Shown here in pieces: positions 1-8,712 of a stretch of 64,000 bases of DNA. Origin of the DNA: Xenophilus sp. AP218F (GTDB lineage: Bacteria > Pseudomonadota > Gammaproteobacteria > Burkholderiales > Chromobacteriaceae). The notes under the pieces were generated by a model, which was not told where the DNA came from, did no database searches, and saw only the letters and a program-made list of their open reading frames with translations. Every line of letters starts with the position of its first letter. The stretch's first letter is position 1. Made by a program: the position numbers and the translations under genes. The stretch spans positions 186,001 to 250,000 of the forward strand of contig NJIE01000008.1 of the NCBI GenBank assembly GCA_002213445.1, written 5' to 3'.

Positions 1-1
1 C

Positions 2-457
2 ACCATACCTTCCCAGGGAGGAGAGCAAGACATGCTGTGCATGCCGCTGCGCAAGCTGGCCGGCTGGCTGATGACCATCCACCCCAACAAGGTGAAACCC
101 GAAATCCGCGACCGCATCGTGGCGTACCAGAACGAATGCGACGAGGCGCTGTGGCAGTACTGGACCACCGGCATGGCCATCAAGCCGGGCGTAAGCCCGC
201 CGCCCCCGGCCCGTGATCCGTTTCTGGAAATGCTGGTGAAGGAGTTCGGCAAAGGCAACCTGGCCGCCGCCGAGCTGCTAAAAAGCCGCTACGGCCTCAC
301 CCTTGACCTCGCCGCCCAGCGCAAGAAGAACGAGAGGCTCAGAAGCAACAGGGGCTATCCGCCGGTGACGGAGGTGGAGTGGCACCAGCAGCAGATGGAC
401 GATTTGGATTCTTATGCCGAGTTCCAGAACCGGAAATTGAAGGAGCAAGGCCGCTGA
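2..457 (+). CDS. Phage antirepressor, P22_AR_N type, 5' end cut by window
   Basis: The frame is open to the window edge, so the true start lies upstream. The visible protein contains the end of a P22 antirepressor N-terminal domain: a cysteine-containing PLRKLAGWLMTIHPNKVKPE segment and YQNECDEALWQYW. It is followed by a charged linker and a short C-terminal region. Antirepressors of this family bind and inactivate phage repressors. The gene stops 30 bp before a strong bidirectional terminator and converges with the membrane-protein gene on the other strand. It sits just before the tail genes, away from the immunity region, which is unusual. The N-terminal part and the exact start cannot be seen. 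Confidence 0.8.
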   Translation, partial: TIPSQGGEQDMLCMPLRKLAGWLMTIHPNKVKPEIRDRIVAYQNECDEALWQYWTTGMAIKPGVSPPPPARDPFLEMLVKEFGKGNLAAAELLKSRYGLTLDLAAQRKKNERLRSNRGYPPVTEVEWHQQQMDDLDSYAEFQNRKLKEQGR

Positions 458-487
458 TCCGCCGAGCTAGCGCGCCAGCTGGAAAGC

Positions 488-513
488 AAAAGCCCCGCAT
501 CTGCGGGGCTTTT
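488..513. terminator. Bidirectional intrinsic terminator
   Basis: A 12-bp perfect stem with a 2-nt loop, flanked by A-run and T-run. It lies between two convergent genes (the antirepressor ending at 457 and the membrane protein ending at 520) and can serve both. Confidence 0.9.
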
Positions 514-519
514 CTGCGT

Positions 520-1032
520 TTAGCCGTGTCTGCCTTTGCTCTGCTGGGGCTTGCCGCCGGCTTTCGCCTTTGTTGTAGCCGGTTTAGCTTGAGCAGGCTT
601 GACGGGAGGTAGCGAGTTATCCTCGGGCGCAAAGACAGCAGCGCCGGCAATGCCGCCGCCAATCGCCGCTGACACGTACAAGTAGATGTTTTGCAGCAGG
701 TTTCCAAATGCGGCCAAGTGGTCGTGGTTACCGGCGATAAGTCCTTGCAGACTTAGGATGGTGGTGGCGCTGAACCCCGCAGCGAACACGCCCAGCAAGA
801 TCAAGCCAATGCCCCCAAACAGGAGATTGCCCTTGGTTTTTTCCTGGCGGGACACAAAATGAATCGCGGCGAAGCAGGTGAGCAGGTAAACCGTGACATT
901 CAGAAGCATGATTGGCAATGCAAGCTCCTCGCTCAAGAATGGCATGGTGATGAAGTGCACCAATATTGCGAGAGAGGTAGGCCCAACAGCTATGGCCGAT
1001 CTATAGAATGTTCCCCGTCCAACCAATCGCAT
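520..1032 (-). CDS. Predicted four-helix membrane protein, prophage moron
   Basis: 170-aa protein of unknown family. Hydrophobic segments at about residues 12-32, 36-60, 68-92 and 112-132 look like four membrane spans. They are followed by a hydrophilic Lys/Pro/Ala-rich tail of about 35 residues. A GGAG ribosome site lies 7 nt before the ATG. The gene runs against the tail operon, has a strong terminator just past its 3' end, and can only be expressed from its own promoter. This is the layout of a moron, a gene added to a phage and often expressed in the lysogen. Superinfection exclusion or another cell-envelope effect is possible, but nothing in the sequence proves a function. Confidence 0.7.
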   Translation of the reverse strand: MRLVGRGTFYRSAIAVGPTSLAILVHFITMPFLSEELALPIMLLNVTVYLLTCFAAIHFVSRQEKTKGNLLFGGIGLILLGVFAAGFSATTILSLQGLIAGNHDHLAAFGNLLQNIYLYVSAAIGGGIAGAAVFAPEDNSLPPVKPAQAKPATTKAKAGGKPQQSKGRHG

Positions 1033-1156
1033 ATTTTGCTCCGTGATTTATGAAGCGAGCATTGTGCGCTAAATCCCCCCCTTATCCCATCTCTCAAGCC
1101 CTCCCACAATGCCAGCATGGCGCTGATGCGTCGTTTCCCCAACACCTGGAGCTGGC

Positions 1157-1459
1157 ATGAATACCAAAACCGTAACCCTCAAGCATGGCCTGAAGATTGG
1201 CGGCGCTGTCCACAAAGACATCGAGCTGCGCTTGCCCACGCTGGGCGACATGATGGAGGCCGAGAATGACGCCCCCGCATCGGCTGGCATTACCTTCCGG
1301 GCCGCGCTGATTGCTCAGGTGGCCGTGCGCGCGGGCAGCTTTCATGGGCCGTTCACCTTGGATATGTTCTCGCCCCTGTCGGTGCCTGATTTCAACTTGC
1401 TGGTTGATGGCTTGAAGGCGCTTGAAGCAGAGGGGGAAGGCGACGGGAGCGACAGCTAG
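1157..1459 (+). CDS. Phage tail assembly chaperone (Mu gp41 / gpE type)
   Basis: 100-aa acidic protein located immediately before the tape measure gene, the conserved position of tail assembly chaperones in tailed phages. The first half (residues 1-40) matches the gp41/gpE style with an ELRLPTLGDMMEAE segment, and the C-terminus is Gly/Asp/Glu rich. In Mu and P2 the equivalent gene makes two products, the longer by -1 frameshift, and they coat the tape measure during tail assembly. A -1 extension frame is present here (see 1426-1590). A GGAG ribosome site precedes the ATG. Family assignment rests mainly on position and general features. Confidence 0.75.
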   Translation: MNTKTVTLKHGLKIGGAVHKDIELRLPTLGDMMEAENDAPASAGITFRAALIAQVAVRAGSFHGPFTLDMFSPLSVPDFNLLVDGLKALEAEGEGDGSDS

Positions 1460-1590
1460 GGCTGTGGGACGGGGTGTTCTTGTTGCTTACCAAGACCAGC
1501 CTGTCCGAGTCCGAGATTCTGAAGCTCCCTCCGTGGCGTTTCCATCATTACCTCTCACGGTTGAGCATGGACAGTAAAGATGTCGAATAG
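1426..1590 (+). other. Probable -1 frameshift extension of tail chaperone
   Basis: The -1 frame relative to the chaperone gene is open from 1426, about 30 nt before its TAG at 1457-1459, to a TAG at 1588-1590. It lacks a good start codon of its own. After the overlap it encodes a hydrophobic segment (LWDGVFLLLTKTSLSESE) and an LPPWRFHHYL stretch, typical of the E' part of tail chaperone fusions. A G-run followed by A-A (1432-1438) within the overlap is a possible slip site, although not a canonical X XXY YYZ heptamer. The extension overlaps the tape measure start by 11 nt. The expected product is a fused chaperone of roughly 140-145 residues. Confidence 0.6.
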
Positions 1591-3652
1591 CCTTGAACTC
1601 AGCGTGCGGATTACCGCGGATACCGGCTGGTATGGGAAAGCCATGCGTGATGCCGGGTCGCTTACGGCCAGAGAAAGCGACGCCATTAGCCGCAGCTTGG
1701 GAGGTGTCAGCCGGTCGTTGAAGACGGCGGGGCGCGATGCCACGCAACAGGGCAGTGCCATCGGCCAGGCTTTGGCCAAGGCCGGGCGCGCCAGTTACTT
1801 TGGCCGCGTACTGAGCGATCTTGGCGCGCTTCGCCGTGAGATGCGGGCGGCACAAGACCAGATGACTACCTTGGAGCGCACCGTGTCGCGTTTCAAGCAG
1901 GCGGGCGGCCTTATTGTAGGGGGCGTGGCCGCTGGCTATGCGCTCAAAGAGCCTGTCAAGCAGACTATGGGGTATGAGCGTCGCTTGGCGATGATGGCCA
2001 ATACCGCGTATTCCGAGGGGAAGTCGGTTGACGAGCGGCGCGCGGGGATGACTCAGCTTGATGCTGCGATCAAAGAGGCCGTCCGGAAAGGGGGCGGTAA
2101 TCGCGAGTCCGCGGCTGAAGCGCTGGATTTCATCATCGCCAGCGGCGCGATGGATATTCAGGCAGCGATGCGGTTGCTGCCTGATATCCAGAAATTTTCC
2201 ACGGGTACCGGCACGGCGCCCACGGATGCTGCGGCCATCGCCATCCGGGCAATGCAGACCATGAAGATTCCAGAAGCGCAAATTCCTCTTGCTCTGGATA
2301 AGGTGGTTGTCGCCGGCAATGAAGGCTCGTTTGAGCCTGTAAATATGGCGAAATGGCTGCCCGCGCAGATGGCCACGGCGCAGTCCGCAGGTATGTCTGG
2401 CATGTTGGGCCTTGAGAAGCTGCTGGCGGCGAACCAAGCGGCTGCAATCACCGCCGGCACCAAAGATGAGGCGGGCAACAACTTGGTCAATCTCTTGGGG
2501 AAGATCAACAGCCAAGACACGATCAAGGATGCGAAACGCCTGGGCATCAACCTGCCCAAAGAGCTGATCATGGCCCGGAAGAACGGGGTGGATGCTTTGG
2601 ATGCTTTTGCCGGCGTGATCGACAAAATCATCAAGAAAGACCCCGCCTCCAAGGCGGTGGCCAAACGTCTGCTGGTTGCCAAGTCGAAGGGCGAAAACCC
2701 AAATGACGCGCTATCCGACATCAAGAACATTACCGATGGTTCCGCTGTCGGCAAGCTGATACAGGACCGGCAAGCACTCATGGCGCTTGTGGGCTATCTG
2801 TATGCCCGCGACAAGGACGGCAACCCGTTGGTCCCCAAGGTTGTAGCCGCGCAAAAAAATGCTGAGGGCTCTACAGCGCTGAATTATGGCGTTATCGCCA
2901 GCACCGACGATTTCAAAACCAAGCAGCTGTCGAACGAAGGGGACATTGCCAAGCAGTCGGCCATGTCGTCGTTCAACAAGGCGCTGGGCGATGCGTCGGT
3001 GATGCTCACCCAGCTTGCGCGCGATTACCCCACGGTTTCGACGGTGGCTTCTGAGGCGCTGACTGTCGTTTCTACCGCAGCGACCGTTATCGCCAGCCAA
3101 GGGGCATACGCCTATTTTACGGGAAAGAATGGGGGACGTACGTCTGGCGCGCCCGCGCAGCCCGCGCCGACAGCTGCCAAGCCGGGGCTGTCTGCGCAAC
3201 TGGGATACCGCGCGCCGACAGAGCAGGCGATGGCCACAACGAAGGCGGGCATGGCATCCGCTGGTTTGCGGATAGCTTCGTTTATTACGCTGCTCAGTGA
3301 GCTGTTCTATACGCCGAACGCGGACAAGGAAGAGCTTCTGCGTGGCGACGCGCTACGTGAAGCCCTTAACAAGAAATACGGCCCGGACGTTGTGCAGGCT
3401 GCCCGCGATCAATACAAGCCTTGGTACCAAGTCGGCAGCTATGCCAAGGAAGATGAGCGTTGGGTGCAGCAATACCTGCAGAACAAGCAGGTGACGGAAG
3501 AGCTGATCAAGCAGGTGAAGCAAACCGACCTGGGCGGCACCATGAAAATCGTGGTGGAAACGCCGCCCGGCACCACCGCCACCGTACAGGCGATGCCTGC
3601 CAGCCCACGGCTGAAGTATCAGGTGGGCAAGACCATGCAGGAGGCGGGCTGA
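1580..3652 (+). CDS. Phage tail tape measure protein
   Basis: 690-aa protein that sets tail length. It follows the chaperone and precedes the N/gp43-like gene. Residues 1-110 form a charged alpha-helical region with many Ala, Arg and Gln. A hydrophobic GGLIVGGVAAGYAL segment follows at about 108-121. The central part (about 125-400) resembles the TP901/PhageMin_Tail tape measure core. The C-terminal third is Ala/Pro-rich and then helical. At 690 residues it suggests a moderately long contractile tail. Start chosen at ATG 1580 because the upstream frame ends in the overlapping chaperone extension. The stop TGA overlaps the next ATG by one base. Confidence 0.9.
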   Translation: MSNSLELSVRITADTGWYGKAMRDAGSLTARESDAISRSLGGVSRSLKTAGRDATQQGSAIGQALAKAGRASYFGRVLSDLGALRREMRAAQDQMTTLERTVSRFKQAGGLIVGGVAAGYALKEPVKQTMGYERRLAMMANTAYSEGKSVDERRAGMTQLDAAIKEAVRKGGGNRESAAEALDFIIASGAMDIQAAMRLLPDIQKFSTGTGTAPTDAAAIAIRAMQTMKIPEAQIPLALDKVVVAGNEGSFEPVNMAKWLPAQMATAQSAGMSGMLGLEKLLAANQAAAITAGTKDEAGNNLVNLLGKINSQDTIKDAKRLGINLPKELIMARKNGVDALDAFAGVIDKIIKKDPASKAVAKRLLVAKSKGENPNDALSDIKNITDGSAVGKLIQDRQALMALVGYLYARDKDGNPLVPKVVAAQKNAEGSTALNYGVIASTDDFKTKQLSNEGDIAKQSAMSSFNKALGDASVMLTQLARDYPTVSTVASEALTVVSTAATVIASQGAYAYFTGKNGGRTSGAPAQPAPTAAKPGLSAQLGYRAPTEQAMATTKAGMASAGLRIASFITLLSELFYTPNADKEELLRGDALREALNKKYGPDVVQAARDQYKPWYQVGSYAKEDERWVQQYLQNKQVTEELIKQVKQTDLGGTMKIVVETPPGTTATVQAMPASPRLKYQVGKTMQEAG

Positions 3653-4944
3653 TGGCCGACCAACAGCTGGCAAGCTTCAAGAGGGTGAGCTTCCGTGTGC
3701 GCGATGCCGGCGCCGAAGTGGGGCGGCGCAGCGTGCTGCACGAATACCCGTACCGGGATGACCCGTACGGAGAAGACCTGGGCCGAGCCGCGCGCGGCTT
3801 CAGCCTGACGGCCATTTTCCTGGGCGAGGATGCCGAGAGCGAGCTGCAGATGCTGATCGATGCGCTGGAAGCTCCCGGCCCCGGCACGCTGGACCACCCG
3901 TGGCGCGGGCGCCACCTGGTGCAGTTGGAGGGCAAAGCGCGCATCCGTTACCCGCAGGCCATGGGTGGGCTGATCGAGGTGGACCTCACATTTGTGGAGG
4001 CCGGCCAGAACCTGGAGCCGGATGCCAGCGACGACACGGACGCCCAGCTTGAAGCCGCTGCCGACGACGCGCAGCAGGCGGCGGAGGGTGCGTTTGCCGA
4101 TGACTGGCTGGGCGAGATTGCCGGGCTGGCGGAGGAAGCGGCGGCAATGGTGGAGGAGGTGTGCGCCCAACTGGAGAGCTATCTTGGCCCGGTGGACGCG
4201 GCCCTGGCCAAGATCGACCGCATCATCAACGCCGTGCAACGCATCATCAACGCGCCGCTGGCGCTGGTGGGCCGTATTCAGGGCCGTATCCAGTCTCTGG
4301 TGGGCAAGCTCAAGAATCCATTTTCCGGGATCAGCAGCTGGCGCAAGCTGTTGCGTGGCGATGTGCTGCACCCGTACCAGACCATGATTCCCAATGCGTC
4401 CTACGTGGCAGGCAGCGCCAAGCCCGCTTGGGCGGTGGCGGCCGGGGCCGGCAGTGGCCAGCCGGGGGCGGGGGGCTCAGGCGGCAGCGGTGGCGGAGAC
4501 GTTGGCGGCGTGGCCCAGAACCCCTACCGCTCCAGCGGCGCGTTGCCGCCTATGCCGCCGGCCATGTCCGCCCTGGTGCGCCGGACACTGATCATCGAAG
4601 CGGCGCGCAGCCTGCCAGGCATTGAGTTTTCCAGCAAGGCAGAGGTGCAGGTGGCGCGGGAGCAGTTGCTGGACGCGCTGAATGCCGAGCTGCAAACCGT
4701 GCCGGACACGCTGTATCCGCCGATGCAAGCGCTCCGCCTGGCCGTGGCCAACACGCTGGCCGCGCGCACGGCAGCCGCGGCCGATCTTGACCTGATCACT
4801 ACCCATTCCACGCTGCCCGCGCTGGTGGTGGCGTACCAAGCCACTGGCGGCGTGGACGCTGCCAGCGATCTGGTGGCGCGCAACGGCGTGCGCCATCCCG
4901 GCTTTGTGCCGGCTGGCAACTTGGAGGTGCTGCGCCATGGCTGA
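3652..4944 (+). CDS. Mu gpN/gp43-like tail/DNA circularisation protein
   Basis: 430-aa protein. Residues 1-105 match the DNA_circ_N domain of Mu gp43 (N): a SFKRVSFRVRDAG opening, then RSVLHEYPYRDDPYGEDLG, a GFSLTAIFLG strand and a GTLDHPWRGR loop. The middle region is acidic and helical, followed by a Gly-rich linker (about 265-285). In Mu this protein belongs to the baseplate/tail hub, despite the older name from DNA circularisation. Start is ATG 3652, overlapping the tape measure stop, although the frame is open further upstream inside the tape measure gene. The end overlaps the next gene by 8 nt. Confidence 0.88.
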   Translation: MADQQLASFKRVSFRVRDAGAEVGRRSVLHEYPYRDDPYGEDLGRAARGFSLTAIFLGEDAESELQMLIDALEAPGPGTLDHPWRGRHLVQLEGKARIRYPQAMGGLIEVDLTFVEAGQNLEPDASDDTDAQLEAAADDAQQAAEGAFADDWLGEIAGLAEEAAAMVEEVCAQLESYLGPVDAALAKIDRIINAVQRIINAPLALVGRIQGRIQSLVGKLKNPFSGISSWRKLLRGDVLHPYQTMIPNASYVAGSAKPAWAVAAGAGSGQPGAGGSGGSGGGDVGGVAQNPYRSSGALPPMPPAMSALVRRTLIIEAARSLPGIEFSSKAEVQVAREQLLDALNAELQTVPDTLYPPMQALRLAVANTLAARTAAAADLDLITTHSTLPALVVAYQATGGVDAASDLVARNGVRHPGFVPAGNLEVLRHG

Positions 4945-6067
4945 TGTGTGCGAGCTACGCGTGGGCGGCAAGATTTATGGCGGTTGGACGGAAATCGAAA
5001 TCCAACGCGGGTTGGAGCAGGTGTCCGGCCAGTTCAGTTTGCAGGTGACCGAGCGCTGGCCGGGGCAGGAGGAGCCGCGCCCGATTATGCCGGGCCAGCT
5101 CTGTGTGCTGACGATAGACGGCATGCCGGTGGTGACAGGGTATGTGGACGACTGCCAACCGGGCTATGACGCCACCAGCACCTGGTTTCATGTCAGCGGC
5201 CGGGACAAGACGGCGGATCTGGTTGATTGCAGCGCCATCCACAAATCCGGGCAGTGGAAGGGGGCCAGCCTGGCGCGCATCGCCGCCGATCTGCTGGGGC
5301 CTTTCGGCATTGCCGTGGTGGTGGGCCCGCGCGCTGGAGCGGCAAACAAGCCCATCGCGTCTTTCAACATCGAGGAGGGCGAAACGGTGTTTGATTGCCT
5401 GGAGCGCGCCGCGCGCCTGCACGCGCTGATGATGTGGACCGACGGCCAGGGGAGGCTGGTAATCGACCTGCCCGGCGTGGAGCGCGCAAAAACCGCGCTC
5501 GCCGAGGGCGAAAACATCCTGCGGGCGGACGGCAATTTTTCCTGGCGCGAGCGCTACAGCGACTACATCGTCAAAGGCCAGGGGCGCGGCCACGGCCAGC
5601 ACGCGGTGAAGGGCAGCGCCAAGGACAGCACGGTGACGCGCCACCGGCCGCTGATTGTACTGGCGGAAGACGATGCCCACGGCCCCAGCGCCGGGGAGCG
5701 GGCGACGTGGGAATGCACGGTGCGCCGCGGGCGCGCCAACCGCGCCACCATCCGAGTGCAAAGCTGGCGGCAGCAAGGCGACGCCGGCCCGCTGTGGGCG
5801 CCGGGTCAGCGCGTGACGCTCAATTCGCCGCGGCTGAGGGTAAGCGCCGAGATGCTGATTGCCAGTGTGACCTACCTGAAAAACGCCAACGACGGCACGG
5901 TGTGCGATCTGGAAATCGCCGACCCGCGCGCGTTTGACCGTTTGGCCGGGGTGCGCACGGCATCGCTGAATTCGACGCGCCATAGCGGCGGCAAAGGGTT
6001 GGCGTCTGGCAAGAGCGATAAAGGCCGAAAGAAGAAAAAAGACGATGAAGACTGGAGCATGCTATGA
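4937..6067 (+). CDS. Mu gpP/gp44-like baseplate hub protein
   Basis: 376-aa protein of the Mu P (gp44) / T4 gp27-like hub family. The N-terminal VGGKIYGGWTEIEIQRGLEQ starts a beta-rich domain that forms the ring at the tip of the tail tube. It continues with a VSGRDKTADLVDCSA motif typical of this family. The C-terminal tail is Lys/Gly rich. Start chosen at ATG 4937 (MADVCELRV), because upstream in-frame codons lie inside the previous gene. It sits between the N-like and gp45-like genes as in Mu and overlaps the latter by 4 nt, suggesting translational coupling. Confidence 0.9.
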   Translation: MADVCELRVGGKIYGGWTEIEIQRGLEQVSGQFSLQVTERWPGQEEPRPIMPGQLCVLTIDGMPVVTGYVDDCQPGYDATSTWFHVSGRDKTADLVDCSAIHKSGQWKGASLARIAADLLGPFGIAVVVGPRAGAANKPIASFNIEEGETVFDCLERAARLHALMMWTDGQGRLVIDLPGVERAKTALAEGENILRADGNFSWRERYSDYIVKGQGRGHGQHAVKGSAKDSTVTRHRPLIVLAEDDAHGPSAGERATWECTVRRGRANRATIRVQSWRQQGDAGPLWAPGQRVTLNSPRLRVSAEMLIASVTYLKNANDGTVCDLEIADPRAFDRLAGVRTASLNSTRHSGGKGLASGKSDKGRKKKKDDEDWSML

Positions 6068-6648
6068 ACCCGCTGCAAAAACTTCGCCTGATGGTGGCCC
6101 GCGGCATCGTGCATCTGGTCAACGACGCGGGCGGCCTGCAGCTGCTGCAGGTGTCCGCCCTGGACGGCGAAACCCGCGACGATGTGGAGCGAGTGCAGGA
6201 CTTCGGCGCCACCAGCCACCCGCCGGCGGGCAGCGTGCCGGTGATGGTGGCCGTGGGCGGGAGCCGCAATCACCTGGTGGCCGTGGCGGTGGACAACGAG
6301 GCGCACCGGCCCAAGGGCCTGAGCCCCGGCGAGAGCGCCACCTACAACGCGCATGGCGTGCTGTTCCTGTTTGATGAGCAGGGCAACGCCACGCTGACTT
6401 GCAAGCGCTTCATCGTCAACGCCAGCGAAGGCGTGAACATCAACACGCCGCTGGCCAGTTTTAGCCAGGCGGCGACGGTGGGCGGGCTGCTCACCTACAA
6501 AGCCGGCATCAACGGCACCGGCGCGGGCACATTCAACGGCAACTTCATCCACAGCGGCGGCCGCCTCACATCCAACGGCATCGCCCTGGACAACCACGCC
6601 CACCGCGGCGTGCAGCCGGGCGGCGGCAACACGGGGCTGCCGGTATGA
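6064..6648 (+). CDS. Mu gp45-like baseplate spike protein
   Basis: 194-aa protein matching the Mu gp45/baseplate assembly V family. It has an OB-fold-like first half with PVMVAVGGSRNHLVAVAVDN and AHRPKGLSPGES. The repetitive beta-helical C-terminal part ends in a GIALDNHAHRGVQPGGG segment, the histidine-containing tip that coordinates iron in related membrane-piercing spikes. Its role is to puncture the outer membrane at the end of tail contraction. It overlaps both neighbours by 4 nt (ATGA), in the standard Mu-like gene order. Confidence 0.92.
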   Translation: MNPLQKLRLMVARGIVHLVNDAGGLQLLQVSALDGETRDDVERVQDFGATSHPPAGSVPVMVAVGGSRNHLVAVAVDNEAHRPKGLSPGESATYNAHGVLFLFDEQGNATLTCKRFIVNASEGVNINTPLASFSQAATVGGLLTYKAGINGTGAGTFNGNFIHSGGRLTSNGIALDNHAHRGVQPGGGNTGLPV

Positions 6649-7043
6649 CTACCCGAAAACTCGCCATAGACCTGTCCGCGCCGCTGCCGCTTACGCTGTT
6701 TGCCGATCCGATCGACAGCGCCATTGTGCTGTCCCTGTTTTGCGATGCCCGCGCGCTTCCGGAAGACAAGCAAGCCGACCCGCGCGGCTGGTGGGGCGAT
6801 GTGCTAGCGGATCAGCCATATGACCGCTGGGGCAGCAGGCTGTGGCTGCTGGCAAGCAGGGCCAAGAACGTACCGCAGACGTTGCGCGACGCCGAACACT
6901 ACGCCCGCGAGGCCCTGCAGTGGATGCTTGACGACGGCGCGGCCCGTTCGCTGGACGTGCGCGCCAGCGCCGTGGGCAACGAAACCTTGCTGTTGTCCAT
7001 CGTGATGGATGGCAACGCCGTGGAACTGGAGGTGAAATCGTGA
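6645..7043 (+). CDS. Mu gp46-like baseplate wedge protein
   Basis: 132-aa member of the phage GP46 family, related to T4 gp25 and P2 W. A family hallmark, DPRGWWGDVLADQPYDRWGSRLW, lies in its middle (about residues 45-68; key residues R47, G48, W49, W50, D52, D60, G63, S64, W67). It is followed by a helical LRDAEHYAREALQWML segment. It attaches the sheath to the baseplate. Overlapping stop and start codons join it to the genes on each side. Confidence 0.92.
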   Translation: MTTRKLAIDLSAPLPLTLFADPIDSAIVLSLFCDARALPEDKQADPRGWWGDVLADQPYDRWGSRLWLLASRAKNVPQTLRDAEHYAREALQWMLDDGAARSLDVRASAVGNETLLLSIVMDGNAVELEVKS

Positions 7044-8131
7044 TACCACGCCCGACACTGGCCGAAATCTCGCGCCGGAATGAAGCGGAGCTGACGCTGG
7101 CTGCAGGCGGCGAGCCGCTGCGCCGCAACCTGTTCACGCCTCTGGCCCGCGCGCTAGCTGGCGCGGAACACAGTTTGTACGGACATCAGGACTGGATTGC
7201 CCGCCAGATCCACCCGATGGAATGCGACGACGACGTGCTGATCAACGTGCATGCCGCCATCTGGCTGCCGGAAGGGCGCAAGCCGCCGGCGGCGGCGGCC
7301 GGCACGGCAACCGTAACCGGCGCGGCCACGGCATCGCTGGCCGGCGGCGAACAAGCGCAGCGGGCCGATGGCGCGCTGTTTGCCGTGGTTGAGGGGGTGA
7401 CGCTGCCGGCGGCGGCTACTGCCACCGTGCGGCTGATCTGCATACAGCCCGGCGCGGCCGGCAATACAGAGCCCGGCGGCAAGCTGCGGCTGGTCAACCC
7501 CGTTCCAGGCATCAACGGCGAACTGGTGGTGGACGCGCCGGGTTTGTCCGGCGGCGCGGATCTGGAGTCAATCGAGGACTTGCGCGGGCGTGTGATGGAA
7601 GCCCGCCGCAATGGCGGGCAGGTGGGGAAGTCCGGCGACTGGGAGGCGTGGGCAAAAGAAGTGCCTGGCGTCACTCGTGCCTGGGCGGCGCCCAAGGCGC
7701 TGGGCAACGGCACCATCAGCGTCTATTTCGTCCGCGATGGCGATGACGACATTTTCCCGGATGCGGCCGAACAAACCGCCGTGTTGGCGCACCTTGAGCA
7801 AACCGGCACGCCGTTCGGCGAGATTTTCGTATTCGCCCCTGTGCGCAAGCCCGTCAACTTCCGCATCCGCCTGACGCCGGATACCCCCGCCATCCGCCAG
7901 GCGGTGACGGCCGCGTTGACCGGCGTGCTGGCCAGCGAAGCCGCGCCTGTCCGCCGGGCGGATGGCCGCACCAGCCTGCCCGTTGACGGCGTGACGATCC
8001 CGCGCACCCATTTTGCGGAGGCGATTTCCGGCGTTCCCGGCGAGTGGGACCACGAGCTGCAGCTCCCGGCCGGGGACATCGTTTGCGGCGTGGGCGAACT
8101 GGCGGTGATGGGGAGCGTGCAATGGCTGTGA
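7040..8131 (+). CDS. Baseplate J family protein (Mu gp47-like)
   Basis: 363-aa baseplate J/gp47 protein, the wedge component equivalent to T4 gp6. Visible family features are the N-terminal PTLAEISRRNEAEL, YGHQDWIARQIHP, the repeated beta segment with GGEQAQRADGALF, and the core LEDLRGRV/GGQVGKSGDWEAW followed by VPGVTRAWA. It starts with GTG, overlapping the gp46 stop. The gp48-like gene starts 10 nt before its end. Confidence 0.93.
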   Translation: MIPRPTLAEISRRNEAELTLAAGGEPLRRNLFTPLARALAGAEHSLYGHQDWIARQIHPMECDDDVLINVHAAIWLPEGRKPPAAAAGTATVTGAATASLAGGEQAQRADGALFAVVEGVTLPAAATATVRLICIQPGAAGNTEPGGKLRLVNPVPGINGELVVDAPGLSGGADLESIEDLRGRVMEARRNGGQVGKSGDWEAWAKEVPGVTRAWAAPKALGNGTISVYFVRDGDDDIFPDAAEQTAVLAHLEQTGTPFGEIFVFAPVRKPVNFRIRLTPDTPAIRQAVTAALTGVLASEAAPVRRADGRTSLPVDGVTIPRTHFAEAISGVPGEWDHELQLPAGDIVCGVGELAVMGSVQWL

Positions 8132-8712
8132 CCGACCGCTACCAGCGGCAGCTGGCGGCCCTGCTGCCGCCGGGGCTGGCAATGCAGACCGGGGAGGGCG
8201 AGCTGGCAGACCTGACGCAGCGCTATGCCGCGGTGTTTGCCGCCATCGACGCGCGAGCCCAGCAGCTGCTGCAGGAGTCAGACCCGCGCCGCGCCGTGGC
8301 GCTGCTGCCGGAGTGGGAAGCCAGCCTGGGCTTGCCGGACGCTTGCACTGTGGGCGAGCAAACGCTGCTGGCTCGCCAGCAAGCGGTGGTGGCCAAGCTC
8401 ACCGATGCAGGCGGCGCGCGCGTGCCGCGCTTCCTTGGCCTTGCGGCGGCGCTGGGCTACCCCGGCGCGACCATCACCAGACACCGTTACCACACTTGCG
8501 AAATGAGCTGTGAGGAGCCGCTGAACGACATCGGCTGGCGGCACACCTGGACGCTGAACCTGCCCAGCGGCGCGCGCGTGATCGACGCCACCACCGAGTC
8601 CACGGTGGATGAGCCGCTGCGCACCTGGGGTGACACCATGATCGACTGCGTGATGCACCGGGAGGCCCCGGCTGTCAGCACGGTATTGATTGCCTACGGA
8701 GGAAACCAATGA
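8122..8712 (+). CDS. Mu gp48 / YmfQ-like tail protein
   Basis: 196-aa protein of the YmfQ/DUF2313 family, found between gpJ and the tail fibre in Mu-like tails and thought to link fibre to baseplate (P2 I equivalent). Typical features are the opening YQRQLAALLPPGLA, DPRRAVALLPEWEASLGLPD, and the later HTWTLNLP segment. ATG 8122 is chosen as the start because it begins the conserved N-terminus and follows the usual short overlap. It ends in an ATGA overlap with the fibre gene. Confidence 0.92.
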   Translation: MAVTDRYQRQLAALLPPGLAMQTGEGELADLTQRYAAVFAAIDARAQQLLQESDPRRAVALLPEWEASLGLPDACTVGEQTLLARQQAVVAKLTDAGGARVPRFLGLAAALGYPGATITRHRYHTCEMSCEEPLNDIGWRHTWTLNLPSGARVIDATTESTVDEPLRTWGDTMIDCVMHREAPAVSTVLIAYGGNQ

